Shown piece after piece: positions 17,582-26,728 of a stretch of 64,000 nucleotides of DNA. Position 1 is the stretch's first letter, and each line of letters begins with the position of its first letter. This DNA is from Anaerolineae bacterium (GTDB lineage Bacteria; Chloroflexota; Anaerolineae; Aggregatilineales; Aggregatilineaceae): assembly GCA_018432315.1 (NCBI GenBank), contig JAHDLB010000001.1, positions 62,001-126,000 of the forward strand, written 5' to 3'. The notes under the pieces were generated by a model. That model worked only from the letters and a program-made list of their open reading frames with translations, had not been told where the DNA came from and did not search any database. The position numbers were made by a program, and so were the translations under genes.

Positions 17582-17908
17582 TCACGAGCGGGACCCCGTC
17601 CAACTGGGCGGATCGCTGGCCGGGAACGACCCCTCTGACGCTTCGTGCACGATGTCGACGTCCCGGTCGTCTGTCCCATCGCGCCGGTGGCCGGGCGCCC
17701 GGTTGACGTCCAGCGCCGCGTAGATGTGGCAGTGTCCTGTCGCGCCGCGGTATACCAGCTCGGCGCCGATCAACGCCAGCAGCACGCCGAGCCAGCCGCG
17801 CGGCCTCAGCCCGAGCATAATCAGCACCGGCCCGGCGATCAGCGACAGCAGGCGCTCGTCCTGATCGACGTTGATCAACTTTCGGGTTACCTGGGGTTGG
17901 CTTGCCAT
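17582..17908 (-). CDS. Small DUF2892-type membrane protein
   Basis: 108 residues from ATG 17908, set by AGGAGG eight bases upstream. The N-terminal half is the DUF2892/YgaP membrane module (NVDQDERLLSLIAGPVLIML, GWLGVLLALIGAELVYRG) with two hydrophobic helices and a TGHCHIYAAL segment. The C-terminal tail ends in the motif HEASEGSFPASDPPSWTG, which recurs as a short tail on many bacterial small proteins. Function unknown. Confidence 0.75.
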   Translation of the reverse strand: MASQPQVTRKLINVDQDERLLSLIAGPVLIMLGLRPRGWLGVLLALIGAELVYRGATGHCHIYAALDVNRAPGHRRDGTDDRDVDIVHEASEGSFPASDPPSWTGSRS

Positions 17909-18044
17909 GGTGCTCACCTCCTGGTTGTTCCGATAACCTACTATCTATTGTAGGGCATTCGGGCCGAACGTGGCCCAATCAATTTGAAGACGCTACAATC
18001 GTTACGTGGGGAATCGACGGATTTTTCTTTAATCTGGGGGACCT

Positions 18045-20714
18045 TTGAGTGACGAGAGTATGACGCCTGTTTTCGGCGTGGGGCGCAAGGTGGCGGCGGC
18101 CCACGCGCTCGAGCCCCTGTTGGATTACGCCGTGCGCGCGGCGGTCATGATTTGTGGTGCGGACTGCGGCTTGCTGGCGCTGGTCGACGGGAAGGGCGCG
18201 CTCGCGGTGCGGGCACGGCACGGCTCGTCAGAACTGGGCGCAATCGATCCGGCGTGGCGCGAGCACCTGCAGCGCGTGCTCACCAGCCGGCAGCCGGTCG
18301 CCATCCCGGTGGGGGACGGCGGCGAACGGGCGACAACCTCGGCGGTCTACCTGCCGCTGACCGCGCGCGATCGGGTGCTGGGCGTGCTGGGGCTGGCCTT
18401 CGCCGGCGTGGCGTTCGAGCATCCCTCCGAGGCGATGACGGTGTTAGCCAACCAGGCCGCCATCGCCATCGACAACGCCCTGGTCAACGAGGACCTCCGG
18501 CTGCGCATCGCCGCCCATACCCAGGAACTGGAAGCCGCCAACGAGCGGCTGCGGGCCGAGATCGACGAGCGCGAGCGCGTCGAGGAGCGGCTTCGCAAGC
18601 TGTCGCGCGCCGTCGAGCAGAGCGCCAACACGATCGTGATCACCGACCTTGACGGGCGGATCGAGTACGTCAATCCCAAGTTCACCGAGCTGACCGGCTA
18701 CACCGCCGAAGAGGCCATCGGCCAGAACCCGAATATTCTCCAGTCCGGCCTCACGCCCCCGGAGCGCTACACCGCGCTGTGGAACACGATCCAGGCCGGG
18801 CGCGAATGGCGCGGCGAATTCATCAACAAGAAGAAAAACGGCGAGTTGTACTGGGAATTCGCGTCGATCTCGCCGATCCGGAACGCGAAGGGCGCGATCA
18901 CCCACTACATCGCCGTGAAGGAAGACATCACCGAGCGCAAGCGCGCCGAGGACGCCGAGCGCGAGCAGCGCCACCTGGCCGAAGCCCTGCGCGACACGGC
19001 GGCGGCGCTGACCAGCACGCTCGACCAGAACGAGGTGTTCGACCGCATTCTGGCGAACCTCAACCGGGTGGTGCCCTGCGACGCGGCCAGCCTGCTGATC
19101 CTGGACGGGACGGCGGTGCGCGTGGCGCGCAGCCGGGGCTATCCGGGCGACGAGCCGGCCTTTGCGGTCACCTCGCTGGACGACGCGCCCTTCATCCGCT
19201 CCGCGGTCGAGTCCGGCGAGCCGGTGGTGATCGCCGACGTGCAGGTGTGCGACGACTGGCACGCGACCCCCTCGACGCGCTGGATTCGGTCCCACGCGGT
19301 CGCGCCCATTCAACTGCACGACCGGGTGTTCGGCGCGCTGCGCCTGGACAGCGCCAGCCCCGGTTTTTTCACCGACACGTATGCCGACCGGCTCCAGTTG
19401 TTCGCCGGGCAGGCGGCCATCGCCATCGAGAACGCGCGCCTGTTCGAGAACGAGCAGCGCCAGCGCCACGTCGAGGCGATGCTGCGCGAGGCGACGAGCT
19501 TCGTGAACGGCACGCTGGACGTCCACGAGGTGCTCGAACGGATCATGACCCAGATGCGGGCGGTCGTGCCGTGCGATACCGTGTCCGTGCAGCAGCTCAA
19601 GGGCGACTACCTGGAGATCATCGCCTGCCACGGGTTCGACAACCCGGATGAGGTCGTCGGCCAGCGCTTCACCATCGACCAGAACGAGCTGGTGCATTAC
19701 CTGGTGACCACGCGCCAGCCCCTGCACATCGAAGACACGCGGACCAACCCGCGCCTGCGGCGCTACCGGGAGCAGTACCCGGACATCACCATCGCCACGT
19801 GGCTCGGCGTCCCGCTGATCGCGCGGGACGAGTTCATCGGGCAGATCACGCTCGACCGGCGCGCGGTCAAGCCCTACGCGCCCGAAGAGATCGATCTGGC
19901 GGTCGCGTTCGCCAACCACGCCGCCCGCGCGCTCGAAAACGCGCGGCTGCACGCCGAGCTGCAGCGCCGCGCCGCCGACCTCGAAGAGAGCTGGACCGAG
20001 GCGGTCGAGTTCAACCGCGTGCAGTCTACCTTCCTCAGCATGGTGGCCCACGACATTCGCTCGCCGCTGACGACCGTCACCGCGGCGCTGTCGATGCTGG
20101 AAGACGGCTCGTTTGGCCCGCTCAACGATGACCAGCTCGAATGGGTCAGCGCGTCCCTGCGGGCGGTCGAGCACGTGACCCGCCTGACCGAGGATTTCTT
20201 CGACCTGACGCGGCTGGAGCTGGGCAAACTCAACCTGTATCCCCAGCCGGTGGACCCGCACGAGTACCTCTCGCAGATTTACCACGTGGGGCGCGCGCTG
20301 CCCTGGCCGGACGCGATCGCGTTCACGCTCGATCTGGCGCCCGACCTGCCGGAAGTGGAACTCGACACGACGCGCATTCAGCAGGTGATCATGAATCTGC
20401 TGACCAACGCGCTTAAGTTCACCGAGCAGGGGACGGTCACCCTTTACGCCCGGCCCAGCGCGGACGGCGCGGCGTTGGAGATCGGCGTGCGCGATACCGG
20501 GGTGGGCCTCGCGCCGGAGGATACCGGCGTGGTGTTCGACCGCTTCCAGCAGTTGGGCCGCGCCGAGGCCCGCCGCGAGGGGACCGGGCTGGGGTTGGCG
20601 ATCTGCCGCGACCTGGTCGAGCTGCACGGGGGGACGATCGCGGTCGAGAGCGCGCTCGGCGAGGGGGCCGATTTCCGGTTCTCGCTGCCGCGCCGGGTGC
20701 CGGTCACGGCCTGA
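18045..20714 (+). CDS. Multi-sensor histidine kinase (GAF-PAS-GAF-GAF-HisKA-HATPase)
   Basis: 889 residues from a TTG at 18045 with GGGGGA upstream; ATG 18060 is an alternative. Domains in order: GAF (about 15-150), coiled coil, PAS/PAC (about 183-300; SANTIVITDLDGRIEYVNPK, FINKKKNGELYWEF), GAF (about 310-460), GAF (about 477-625), HisKA with phospho-acceptor H669 in VAHDIRSPLT, and HATPase_c with N box NLLTNALKF and G boxes DTGVGLAP and GTGLGLAI. No membrane helix is present, so a soluble sensor of redox, gas or cyclic-nucleotide type ligands. It has no receiver domain or adjacent response regulator, so its partner lies elsewhere. Confidence 0.9.
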   Translation: MSDESMTPVFGVGRKVAAAHALEPLLDYAVRAAVMICGADCGLLALVDGKGALAVRARHGSSELGAIDPAWREHLQRVLTSRQPVAIPVGDGGERATTSAVYLPLTARDRVLGVLGLAFAGVAFEHPSEAMTVLANQAAIAIDNALVNEDLRLRIAAHTQELEAANERLRAEIDERERVEERLRKLSRAVEQSANTIVITDLDGRIEYVNPKFTELTGYTAEEAIGQNPNILQSGLTPPERYTALWNTIQAGREWRGEFINKKKNGELYWEFASISPIRNAKGAITHYIAVKEDITERKRAEDAEREQRHLAEALRDTAAALTSTLDQNEVFDRILANLNRVVPCDAASLLILDGTAVRVARSRGYPGDEPAFAVTSLDDAPFIRSAVESGEPVVIADVQVCDDWHATPSTRWIRSHAVAPIQLHDRVFGALRLDSASPGFFTDTYADRLQLFAGQAAIAIENARLFENEQRQRHVEAMLREATSFVNGTLDVHEVLERIMTQMRAVVPCDTVSVQQLKGDYLEIIACHGFDNPDEVVGQRFTIDQNELVHYLVTTRQPLHIEDTRTNPRLRRYREQYPDITIATWLGVPLIARDEFIGQITLDRRAVKPYAPEEIDLAVAFANHAARALENARLHAELQRRAADLEESWTEAVEFNRVQSTFLSMVAHDIRSPLTTVTAALSMLEDGSFGPLNDDQLEWVSASLRAVEHVTRLTEDFFDLTRLELGKLNLYPQPVDPHEYLSQIYHVGRALPWPDAIAFTLDLAPDLPEVELDTTRIQQVIMNLLTNALKFTEQGTVTLYARPSADGAALEIGVRDTGVGLAPEDTGVVFDRFQQLGRAEARREGTGLGLAICRDLVELHGGTIAVESALGEGADFRFSLPRRVPVTA

Positions 20715-20744
20715 CGCGCGCGCCGCGCCATCCGCGCGATCGGC

Positions 20745-20773
20745 TTGACCCGCCCCACACGGCGCACTACAAT
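20745..20773 (+). promoter_or_regulatory. Strong sigma-70 type promoter of the arabinose operon
   Basis: -35 TTGACC (20745-20750), exactly 17 bases, then -10 TACAAT (20768-20773). It leaves about a 90-base leader before araB. Confidence 0.8.
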
Positions 20774-20871
20774 TCGGGATGAACTCACCTGATTCCAGCA
20801 CGGCAGCGTCCGGCTGGGATTCGACGCAGCATTTTTCGCTTCCACTTAGCTTTACACAAAGCAGGGGCATT

Positions 20872-22533
20872 ATGGACAAATACACCATAGGAATTGACTT
20901 TGGAACGGAGTCGGGGCGCGCTGTGGTCGTGCGCGTCAGAGACGGCGCCGAGCTGGGGAGCGCGGTGCACCACTACGCTGATGGCGTGATCGACGAGCGC
21001 CTGCCGGGCAGCGACAAGCCGCTGCCGCCGGAATGGGCACTGCAGAACCCGGACGACTACATCGCCACCTTTCAGAACGCGGTGCCGGCGGCGCTCAGGG
21101 AGAGCGGGATCGATCCGGCGGACGTGATCGGCGTCGGGATCGATTTCACTGCCTGCACGATGCTGCCGGTCAAGGCCGATGGCACGCCGCTGAGCCGGCT
21201 GCCGGAATGGCGTGACAATCCGCACGCCTGGGTTAAGTTGTGGAAGCACCACGCCGCCCAGCCGGAAGCCGACCAGATCAACGCCACGGCGCGCGAGATG
21301 GGCCGGGGCTGGCTGGAACGCTACGGCGGGAAAATCTCGTCGGAGTGGTTCTTCAGCAAGGTCCTGCAGATTCTCAACGAGGCGCCGGAGATTTATCACG
21401 CTGCCGACCGGATGCTCGAAGCGGCGGACTGGGTGGTGTGGCAGTTGTGCGGCCAGGAGACGCGCAACACCTGCACCGCGGGCTATAAGGCCATCTACCA
21501 GGATGGCACGTACCCGGACAAAGAATACCTCGCGGCCCTGCACCCGGAGCTGGTGACCGTCGTCGAGGACAAGATGAGCACCGAGCTGGCCCCGCTGGGC
21601 GGGCGCGCCGGTGACCTGACCGAAGAGGCGGCGGGCTGGATGGGCTTGCAGCCGGGGATCGCGGTGGCGGTGGCGAACGTCGACGCCCACGTGACGGTCC
21701 CGGCGGCGCGCGTCGTCGAGCCGGGCCGCATGGTGATGATCATGGGCACCAGCACCTGTCACATGGTGCTGGACGACAGCCTGCAGGAAGTGCCGGGCAT
21801 GTGCGGCGTGGTCGATGGCGGCATCATCCCCGGCATGTACGGTTACGAGGCGGGCCAGAGCGGCGTCGGGGATATCTTCGCCTGGTTCGTGGACAACGCC
21901 GTCCCGCCGGAGTATCACGAGGCGGCGAAAGCGGCGGGCCTGGACCTGCACGCCTATCTGGAAGCTGAGGCCGCCAAGCAGAAACCCGGCGAGCATGGCC
22001 TGCTGGCGCTCGACTGGTGGAACGGCAACCGCTCGGTGCTGGTCGATGTGGACCTGAGCGGGCTGCTCGTCGGCGCGACGCTGGCGACCAAAGCGCCGGA
22101 CATCTACCGCGCGCTGATCGAGTCCACGGCTTACGGCACGCGCGTGATCATCGAGGCGTTCGAGACCAGCGGCGTGCCGATCACCGAGCTGGTGGCGGCG
22201 GGCGGCCTGCCGGAGAAGAACAAGCTGCTGATGCAGATCTACGCCGACGTGACCGGGCGCGAGTTCCGGATCATCGGCAGCACGCAGGGCCCGGCGCTGG
22301 GCAGCGCGATGCACGCGGCAGTCGCGGCGGGCGCGTACCCGGACATCCAGGCCGCGGCCCAGAGCATGGGCAAGATCAAGGACGAGGTCTTCCGGCCCAT
22401 CCCCGAAAACATGGCCGTGTATGACAAGCTGTACGCGGAATACGTGACGCTGCACGACTACTTCGGGCGCGGCGAGAACGACGTCATGAAGCGCCTGCGC
22501 GCCATCCGCAACCGGGCGAGGGGGATCGACTGA
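20872..22533 (+). CDS. araB: L-ribulokinase (AraB)
   Basis: 553 residues from ATG 20872; the frame runs back to 20779, but only from 20872 does the FGGY-kinase start ([17 protein letters not shown]) begin. AraB features: [20 protein letters not shown], the substrate-loop segment [35 protein letters not shown] and the ATP-site [12 protein letters not shown]. It phosphorylates L-ribulose to L-ribulose-5-phosphate with ATP. First gene of a tight four-gene operon; its stop overlaps the araD start (TGATG). No arabinose isomerase (araA) is nearby. Confidence 0.93.
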   Translation: MDKYTIGIDFGTESGRAVVVRVRDGAELGSAVHHYADGVIDERLPGSDKPLPPEWALQNPDDYIATFQNAVPAALRESGIDPADVIGVGIDFTACTMLPVKADGTPLSRLPEWRDNPHAWVKLWKHHAAQPEADQINATAREMGRGWLERYGGKISSEWFFSKVLQILNEAPEIYHAADRMLEAADWVVWQLCGQETRNTCTAGYKAIYQDGTYPDKEYLAALHPELVTVVEDKMSTELAPLGGRAGDLTEEAAGWMGLQPGIAVAVANVDAHVTVPAARVVEPGRMVMIMGTSTCHMVLDDSLQEVPGMCGVVDGGIIPGMYGYEAGQSGVGDIFAWFVDNAVPPEYHEAAKAAGLDLHAYLEAEAAKQKPGEHGLLALDWWNGNRSVLVDVDLSGLLVGATLATKAPDIYRALIESTAYGTRVIIEAFETSGVPITELVAAGGLPEKNKLLMQIYADVTGREFRIIGSTQGPALGSAMHAAVAAGAYPDIQAAAQSMGKIKDEVFRPIPENMAVYDKLYAEYVTLHDYFGRGENDVMKRLRAIRNRARGID

Positions 22534-23189
22534 TGCTCGAAGCGCTGCGCAAAACCGTCGCGGACCTGCACGCCTTGCTCCCGGCCAACGAGCTGGTCGC
22601 GTGGACGTCGGGCAACATCAGCGGGCGCGACCCGGAGTCCGGCCACGTCGTGATCAAGCCCAGCGGCGTCTCGTTCGAGGACCTGGGGCCGGAGAACATG
22701 GTCGTCGTCGACGCGGACGCCACCGTGATCGAGGGCCAGCACAAACCCTCGTCGGACACGGCGACGCACTGTTACATCTACCGCGCCATGCCGGAGGCCG
22801 GCGGGATCGTGCACACGCACAGCCCCTACGCGACCGCCTGGGCGGCGCTGGGCCGCGACATTCCGTGCGTCCTGACGGCGATGGCCGACGAGTTCGGCGG
22901 GCCGATCCCGTGCGGCGGCTTCGCGCTGATTGGCGGCGAGGAGATCGGGCGCGAGGTGGTGCGCGTGCTGCGCGAGGGGCCGAATCCCCATTCGCCCGCC
23001 GTCATCATGCAGAATCACGGCGTGTTCACCATCGGGCCGACGCCCCGCGCCGCGGTCAAGGCGGCGATCATGTGCGAGGACGTGGCGCGCACAGTATACC
23101 TCGCCGTCCAGTTGGGCGAGCCGATCCCGATCGCGCCGGACGACATCGCCAAGCTGCACAAGCGCTACACCACGGTTTACGGGCAATAA
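22533..23189 (+). CDS. araD: L-ribulose-5-phosphate 4-epimerase (AraD)
   Basis: 218 residues, one base overlap with araB. Class II aldolase-like epimerase: WTSGNISGRDPESGHVVIKP and KPSGVSFEDL for phosphate and substrate binding, PSSDTATHCYIYRAMPEAGG with the catalytic region, zinc ligands HTHS and a later His in MQNHGVFTIG. It converts L-ribulose-5-P to D-xylulose-5-P, completing arabinose entry into the pentose phosphate pathway. Confidence 0.92.
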   Translation: MLEALRKTVADLHALLPANELVAWTSGNISGRDPESGHVVIKPSGVSFEDLGPENMVVVDADATVIEGQHKPSSDTATHCYIYRAMPEAGGIVHTHSPYATAWAALGRDIPCVLTAMADEFGGPIPCGGFALIGGEEIGREVVRVLREGPNPHSPAVIMQNHGVFTIGPTPRAAVKAAIMCEDVARTVYLAVQLGEPIPIAPDDIAKLHKRYTTVYGQ

Positions 23190-23250
23190 GGCTAAAAGCT
23201 GTTGTTTGGCGGCCCCGCCCCCGGCGGGCTCACGAAAAGGTGGTATTTGA

Positions 23251-24471
23251 ATGTCCCAGACGAAAGAACGAGTAACCCAGGCTCTCGAACAGGGCGGGGG
23301 CGTGGTCCGGCTGGCGCCGACCTGGGTGCCGCGCGTGTTCTGCGTGCCGGGGCGGCGGCTGCGGCTCCATCCCCAGGACCTGTACGCGCTGGGCGGCGAC
23401 CGGGGCGGCATCGACGAGCGCTGGTTTTCCTCGACCACGCCCGCCGACAACGGGCCCGGCACGCCCGAAGACGAGGGTTTGAGCTATATCTACGTGGACG
23501 ACAAAACTCGCGTGACGCTGCGCGACGCGATGGACGAGATGGCGGTCGAGTTCCTCGGCCAGGAGGCCATCGACGCGTACGGCGGGTGGGTGATGTACAG
23601 CAAGTTTTTCGACAATATGTACCCGCTGCCGCATCACGTCCACCAGAACGACGAGAAAGCCGCCGATGTGGGCTTCGTGGGCAAGCCGGAAGCGTACTAT
23701 TTCCCCGCGCAATACAACACGACGCTCAACACGTTTCCCTACACCTTCTTCGGCCTGGAGCCGGGCACCACGGTCGACGAGGTGGTCGGCTGTCTGAAGC
23801 GCTGGAACGAGGGCGACAACGGGATTCTGGCCCTGTCGAAAGCCTACCGGCTCCAACTCGATACCGGGTGGTACGTGCCGCCGGGCGTGCTGCACGCGCC
23901 GGGCACGCTGTGCACCTACGAGCCGCAGCGGGCCAGCGACGTGTTCTCGATGTGGCAGTCGCTGGTCGCGGACTCCCAGGTGATCGACCGGTCGATGCTG
24001 GTCAAGAATGTCCCGCCGGACAAGCACGACGACTACGACTACCTGATCAGCATCCTGGACTGGGAGACGAACGTCTCGCCCACGTTCAAGGACGATCACT
24101 TCCTGACGCCGCGCCCGGCGGGCGACCCGGCGGCGATGGAAGCCGCGGGCTATGACGAGCGCTGGATCGTGTACGGCTCCGAGTGGTTCAGCGCCAAACG
24201 GCTGTCGATCGAGCCGGGGCGGACGGTCACCATCACCGACCGGGCGGCCTATGGGACGATCTGCGTGCAGGGCTACGGGCGGTTCGGCCCGCACCCGGTT
24301 GCCGTCCCCGCGATGATTCGCTACGGCCAGATGACCGAGGACGAGTTCTTCGTCACCCAGCGGGCGGCCCAGGCGGGCGTGACGATCACCAACCTGAGCA
24401 CGACCGAGCCGCTGGTGATGCTCAAGCACTTCAATCCCGGCCATCCCGAGATGCCTCAGCGGGGTGCGTGA
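23251..24471 (+). CDS. Phosphomannose-isomerase-like bicupin protein
   Basis: 406 residues, RBS AAGGTGG. It resembles type I phosphomannose isomerases only in its metal site: H128/H129/H131 in LPHHVHQND, E148 in GKPEAYYFP and H215 in VPPGVLHAPG, the order of PMI zinc ligands. A second cupin-like half follows (about 300-400; IEPGRTVTITDR, YGTICVQGYGRFG). So a metal-dependent sugar isomerase or related bicupin is likely. It lies in the operon after araB and araD, which has no araA; the cupin fold is known for D-lyxose and L-ribose isomerases, so it might supply L-ribulose. This function is a hypothesis. Confidence 0.6.
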   Translation: MSQTKERVTQALEQGGGVVRLAPTWVPRVFCVPGRRLRLHPQDLYALGGDRGGIDERWFSSTTPADNGPGTPEDEGLSYIYVDDKTRVTLRDAMDEMAVEFLGQEAIDAYGGWVMYSKFFDNMYPLPHHVHQNDEKAADVGFVGKPEAYYFPAQYNTTLNTFPYTFFGLEPGTTVDEVVGCLKRWNEGDNGILALSKAYRLQLDTGWYVPPGVLHAPGTLCTYEPQRASDVFSMWQSLVADSQVIDRSMLVKNVPPDKHDDYDYLISILDWETNVSPTFKDDHFLTPRPAGDPAAMEAAGYDERWIVYGSEWFSAKRLSIEPGRTVTITDRAAYGTICVQGYGRFGPHPVAVPAMIRYGQMTEDEFFVTQRAAQAGVTITNLSTTEPLVMLKHFNPGHPEMPQRGA

Positions 24472-25328
24472 TGGGCGCCAACTATCAGGCGGAGCTGGTC
24501 GGCGTGTTCGGCCAGCCGGTGGCCGAGAATCCGACCGGCGTGATGCAAGAGGCCGCCTTCGCCGCCGCGGGACTCAACTGGCGCTACCTGACCATCGAGG
24601 TCCCGCCGGACCGGTTGGCCGATGCCGTGCGCGGGATGCGCGCCTTCGGGATGCAGGGGATCAACCTGACGATCCCGCACAAGGTCGCGGTCATGCCGTA
24701 CCTGGACGAGGTCGCGCCGGACGCGCAGATCATCGGCGCGGTGAACACGGTGCGCCGCGAGGGCGACCGCTACATCGGCGAGAACACGGACGGCAAGGGC
24801 TTCTTGCGCGGGGTGCGCGAGGATGCCGGGGTCGATCCGGCGGGCAAGCGCGTCGTGATGCTGGGCGCGGGCGGCGCGGCGCGCGCCGTGGCGACCGAGC
24901 TGGCGCTGGCCGGGGCGAGCCGGATCGTCGTCGTCAACCGGACGGTTCAGCGCGGCGCGGCGATGGTCGAGGACCTGCGCGCCAACACCGGCGCGGACGT
25001 GCAGTTCGCCGCCTGGGAGGGCACGTACACCGTCCCGGCGGACACGGATATCTTCGTCAACGCGACGTCGATCGGGCTGTACCCCGACGTGGACGCCATG
25101 CCGGACGTCGACCTGGGCGCGGCGCGCGACGGGATGCTGGTCTGCGACGTGGTGTTCAACCCGCCCCGGACTCCTCTGGTGAAGGCGGCCAAAGCGCGCG
25201 GCCTGCCCGTGCTGGATGGGCTGTCGATGCTGGTCTACCAGGGCGTGATCGGCTTCGAGCTGTGGACCGGACAGCCTGCGCCCGAAGCCGTGATGAAACA
25301 GGTGCTGCGCGAGGCGCTCGGCGTCTGA
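24471..25328 (+). CDS. AroE-family (shikimate dehydrogenase-like) oxidoreductase, atypical substrate site
   Basis: 285 residues; ATG 24471 overlaps the bicupin stop (TGATG). Shikimate dehydrogenase fold with the catalytic pair K71 (NLTIPHKVAV) and D107 (GENTDGKGF), the NADP motif MLGAGGAARAVATELA and the NRT sequence typical of NADP preference. The normal shikimate-binding Ser-x-Ser near the N-terminus is replaced: the family's HSxSP is here ENPTG. The C-terminal motif LDGLSMLVYQG is kept. So the enzyme probably reduces or oxidises something other than shikimate. Its place in an arabinose operon fits a sugar-acid or polyol-like substrate, but this is inferred. Confidence 0.78.
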   Translation: MGANYQAELVGVFGQPVAENPTGVMQEAAFAAAGLNWRYLTIEVPPDRLADAVRGMRAFGMQGINLTIPHKVAVMPYLDEVAPDAQIIGAVNTVRREGDRYIGENTDGKGFLRGVREDAGVDPAGKRVVMLGAGGAARAVATELALAGASRIVVVNRTVQRGAAMVEDLRANTGADVQFAAWEGTYTVPADTDIFVNATSIGLYPDVDAMPDVDLGAARDGMLVCDVVFNPPRTPLVKAAKARGLPVLDGLSMLVYQGVIGFELWTGQPAPEAVMKQVLREALGV

Positions 25329-25354
25329 GCGCGGTGGGATCGCCGGAACAGGAA

Positions 25355-25380
25355 CCGGGGCGGGCGCGTGCTCGCCCCGG
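25355..25380. terminator. Terminator between the arabinose operon and the TIR gene
   Basis: An 8-bp perfect stem CCGGGGCG / CGCCCCGG with a 10-base loop between two convergent gene ends. It has no pure T run but CTCATTTC follows on the + strand. Confidence 0.55.
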
Positions 25381-25381
25381 C

Positions 25382-26191
25382 TCATTTCAGTTTGGAGGGG
25401 CCGCTGTCGGCGCCGGGGATGTACGCCTTCAGGCCGGCGTCGCCGCTGATCTGCCGGTACGCTTCGATCAGCGCGTGCGCCGCGCGCAGCAGGCTGGACC
25501 GTTTGCGCTTGGACGGCCACGACGTGTAAAAGGTGCCCAGCTCGTTGAACGTGTCGGGCATAGGTTCGTCTTCGTCCACGTACATGACCGGCGTCCAGCC
25601 GGCCTGCCACAGGTACGCCTCTTGCTGGGGTGTCGCCGTGTCTGGCAGCAATCCCCACGCCAGCAGGCTCATTTCGCCGTCGTTGTTGTGGGCATATTCG
25701 ACGTAAATCGGGACCGTCTCGCTGCCGAACTGGTATTCACGGCGCGTTTCGAGCACGCGCAGCAGCGAATCGGCGGTTCGATTGGCGAACGCATCCGGAG
25801 GCGAGCTTTCGCTCTGGCGCGGCAGGACCGCCGCCAGCCGGTCGTAAAACCGCTGCGGCGGCAGCCGGTTCCCGCGCACGTCGGTGTACTGGATCGCCTC
25901 GACCGACAGCCACACGTCGCCCTCCAGCAGCAGCGGCAGCACGGGCTTGCGCTTGCGCATGGCGCGGTTCAGCTCGTTTTGCACCCAGGTCGAGGCGAAC
26001 GCCCGCGGCGTCATCACGACGACCAGCGCGCCGCAGCCGTCCAGTTTCTCCTGGATCACGTTCGGCCATTGGGTGCCATAGTCGATGCGGTCATCCAGCC
26101 AGGCCGCGAACCCCGCCCCTTCGATCTGGGCGGCGAGACGCCGGGCGTAGTCGGCGTCCTGGTGGCTGTAGCTGATGAACACGTAGGCCAT
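25382..26191 (-). CDS. TIR-domain protein
   Basis: 269 residues from ATG 26191 (GAGGGGG upstream; a longer frame adds 30 residues without support). An N-terminal TIR domain (1-120) has YVFISYSHQDADYARRLA, GFAAWLDDRIDYG, and the conserved ASTWVQNELNRA with E73 at the NADase catalytic position of prokaryotic TIR proteins. The C-terminal half (about 145-269) is an uncharacterised alpha/beta segment with FGSETVPIYVEYAHNNDGEM and YLWQAGWTPVMYVDED. Prokaryotic TIR proteins often deplete NAD or make cyclic ADP-ribose signals in phage defence. No partner sensor is adjacent. Confidence 0.82.
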   Translation of the reverse strand: MAYVFISYSHQDADYARRLAAQIEGAGFAAWLDDRIDYGTQWPNVIQEKLDGCGALVVVMTPRAFASTWVQNELNRAMRKRKPVLPLLLEGDVWLSVEAIQYTDVRGNRLPPQRFYDRLAAVLPRQSESSPPDAFANRTADSLLRVLETRREYQFGSETVPIYVEYAHNNDGEMSLLAWGLLPDTATPQQEAYLWQAGWTPVMYVDEDEPMPDTFNELGTFYTSWPSKRKRSSLLRAAHALIEAYRQISGDAGLKAYIPGADSGPSKLK

Positions 26192-26309
26192 GCTCGTCCC
26201 CCTCTGCCACGCGGCATTTCTTCCAGTATACGATCGTTTTACGTCCGTCTTCGGATAGATTCGGGCGCCACGCTCATACACCGGATCGGGGAGAACGCGC
26301 AGGGACCAT

Positions 26310-26630
26310 TTAGCGATAGTCGTCGCGCGCGGGCTGGAACACGTCGAGCACGCGGCACTCGGTGATCGCCCGGCCCGCGTGGGGCGTGTTGCCGGGAATG
26401 ACGACCGCCATGCCGGGCCCGAAGGTCCGCGTTTCGCCAGCGACGGTCATCTCGAAGGTGCCGTCGAGCACGGTCGTGATCTGCTCGTGCGGGTGAGCGT
26501 GCTGGGGCAGGGCGGCGCCCGCCTCGATGCGCCAGCGCGAGAGCGTCATCCGGTCGGTGTGGATCATCTGCCCGTGAAAGCCGGGCATGATCTCGCGGGA
26601 GGGGACGGAATCCCAGTCGATGAACGGCAT
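26310..26630 (-). CDS. Small single-domain cupin
   Basis: 106 residues, AAGGA eight bases upstream. One cupin_2 barrel: the metal site is H-x-H-x3-E (QHAHPHEQI...E...) with the second motif GPGMAVVIPGNTPHAG carrying the last His. Small cupins of this kind bind a metal and act on or sense small ligands such as sugar acids or pectin breakdown products. Divergent from rhaB, with which it shares a 98-base upstream region, so coupled expression with rhamnose use is possible. Confidence 0.8.
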   Translation of the reverse strand: MPFIDWDSVPSREIMPGFHGQMIHTDRMTLSRWRIEAGAALPQHAHPHEQITTVLDGTFEMTVAGETRTFGPGMAVVIPGNTPHAGRAITECRVLDVFQPARDDYR

Positions 26631-26668
26631 GTGATCGATCCTTTCGCTGCGGTATGCGGGTGACGCGA

Positions 26669-26698
26669 TTGTATCATTTCCGGCCCCGGTGATACACT
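26669..26698 (+). promoter_or_regulatory. Probable rhaB promoter
   Basis: -35 TTGTAT (26669-26674), 18-base spacer, -10 TACACT (26693-26698), in the gap between the divergent cupin gene and rhaB. Confidence 0.55.
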
Positions 26699-26728
26699 TC
26701 GGGGAAAATCTGCGAGAGAGGGCTTTTG

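Noticed and set aside
20779-20871. An N-terminal extension of araB
   Set aside because: The added 31 residues have no kinase resemblance, and the AraB start motif begins at 20872. The stretch is the promoter leader.
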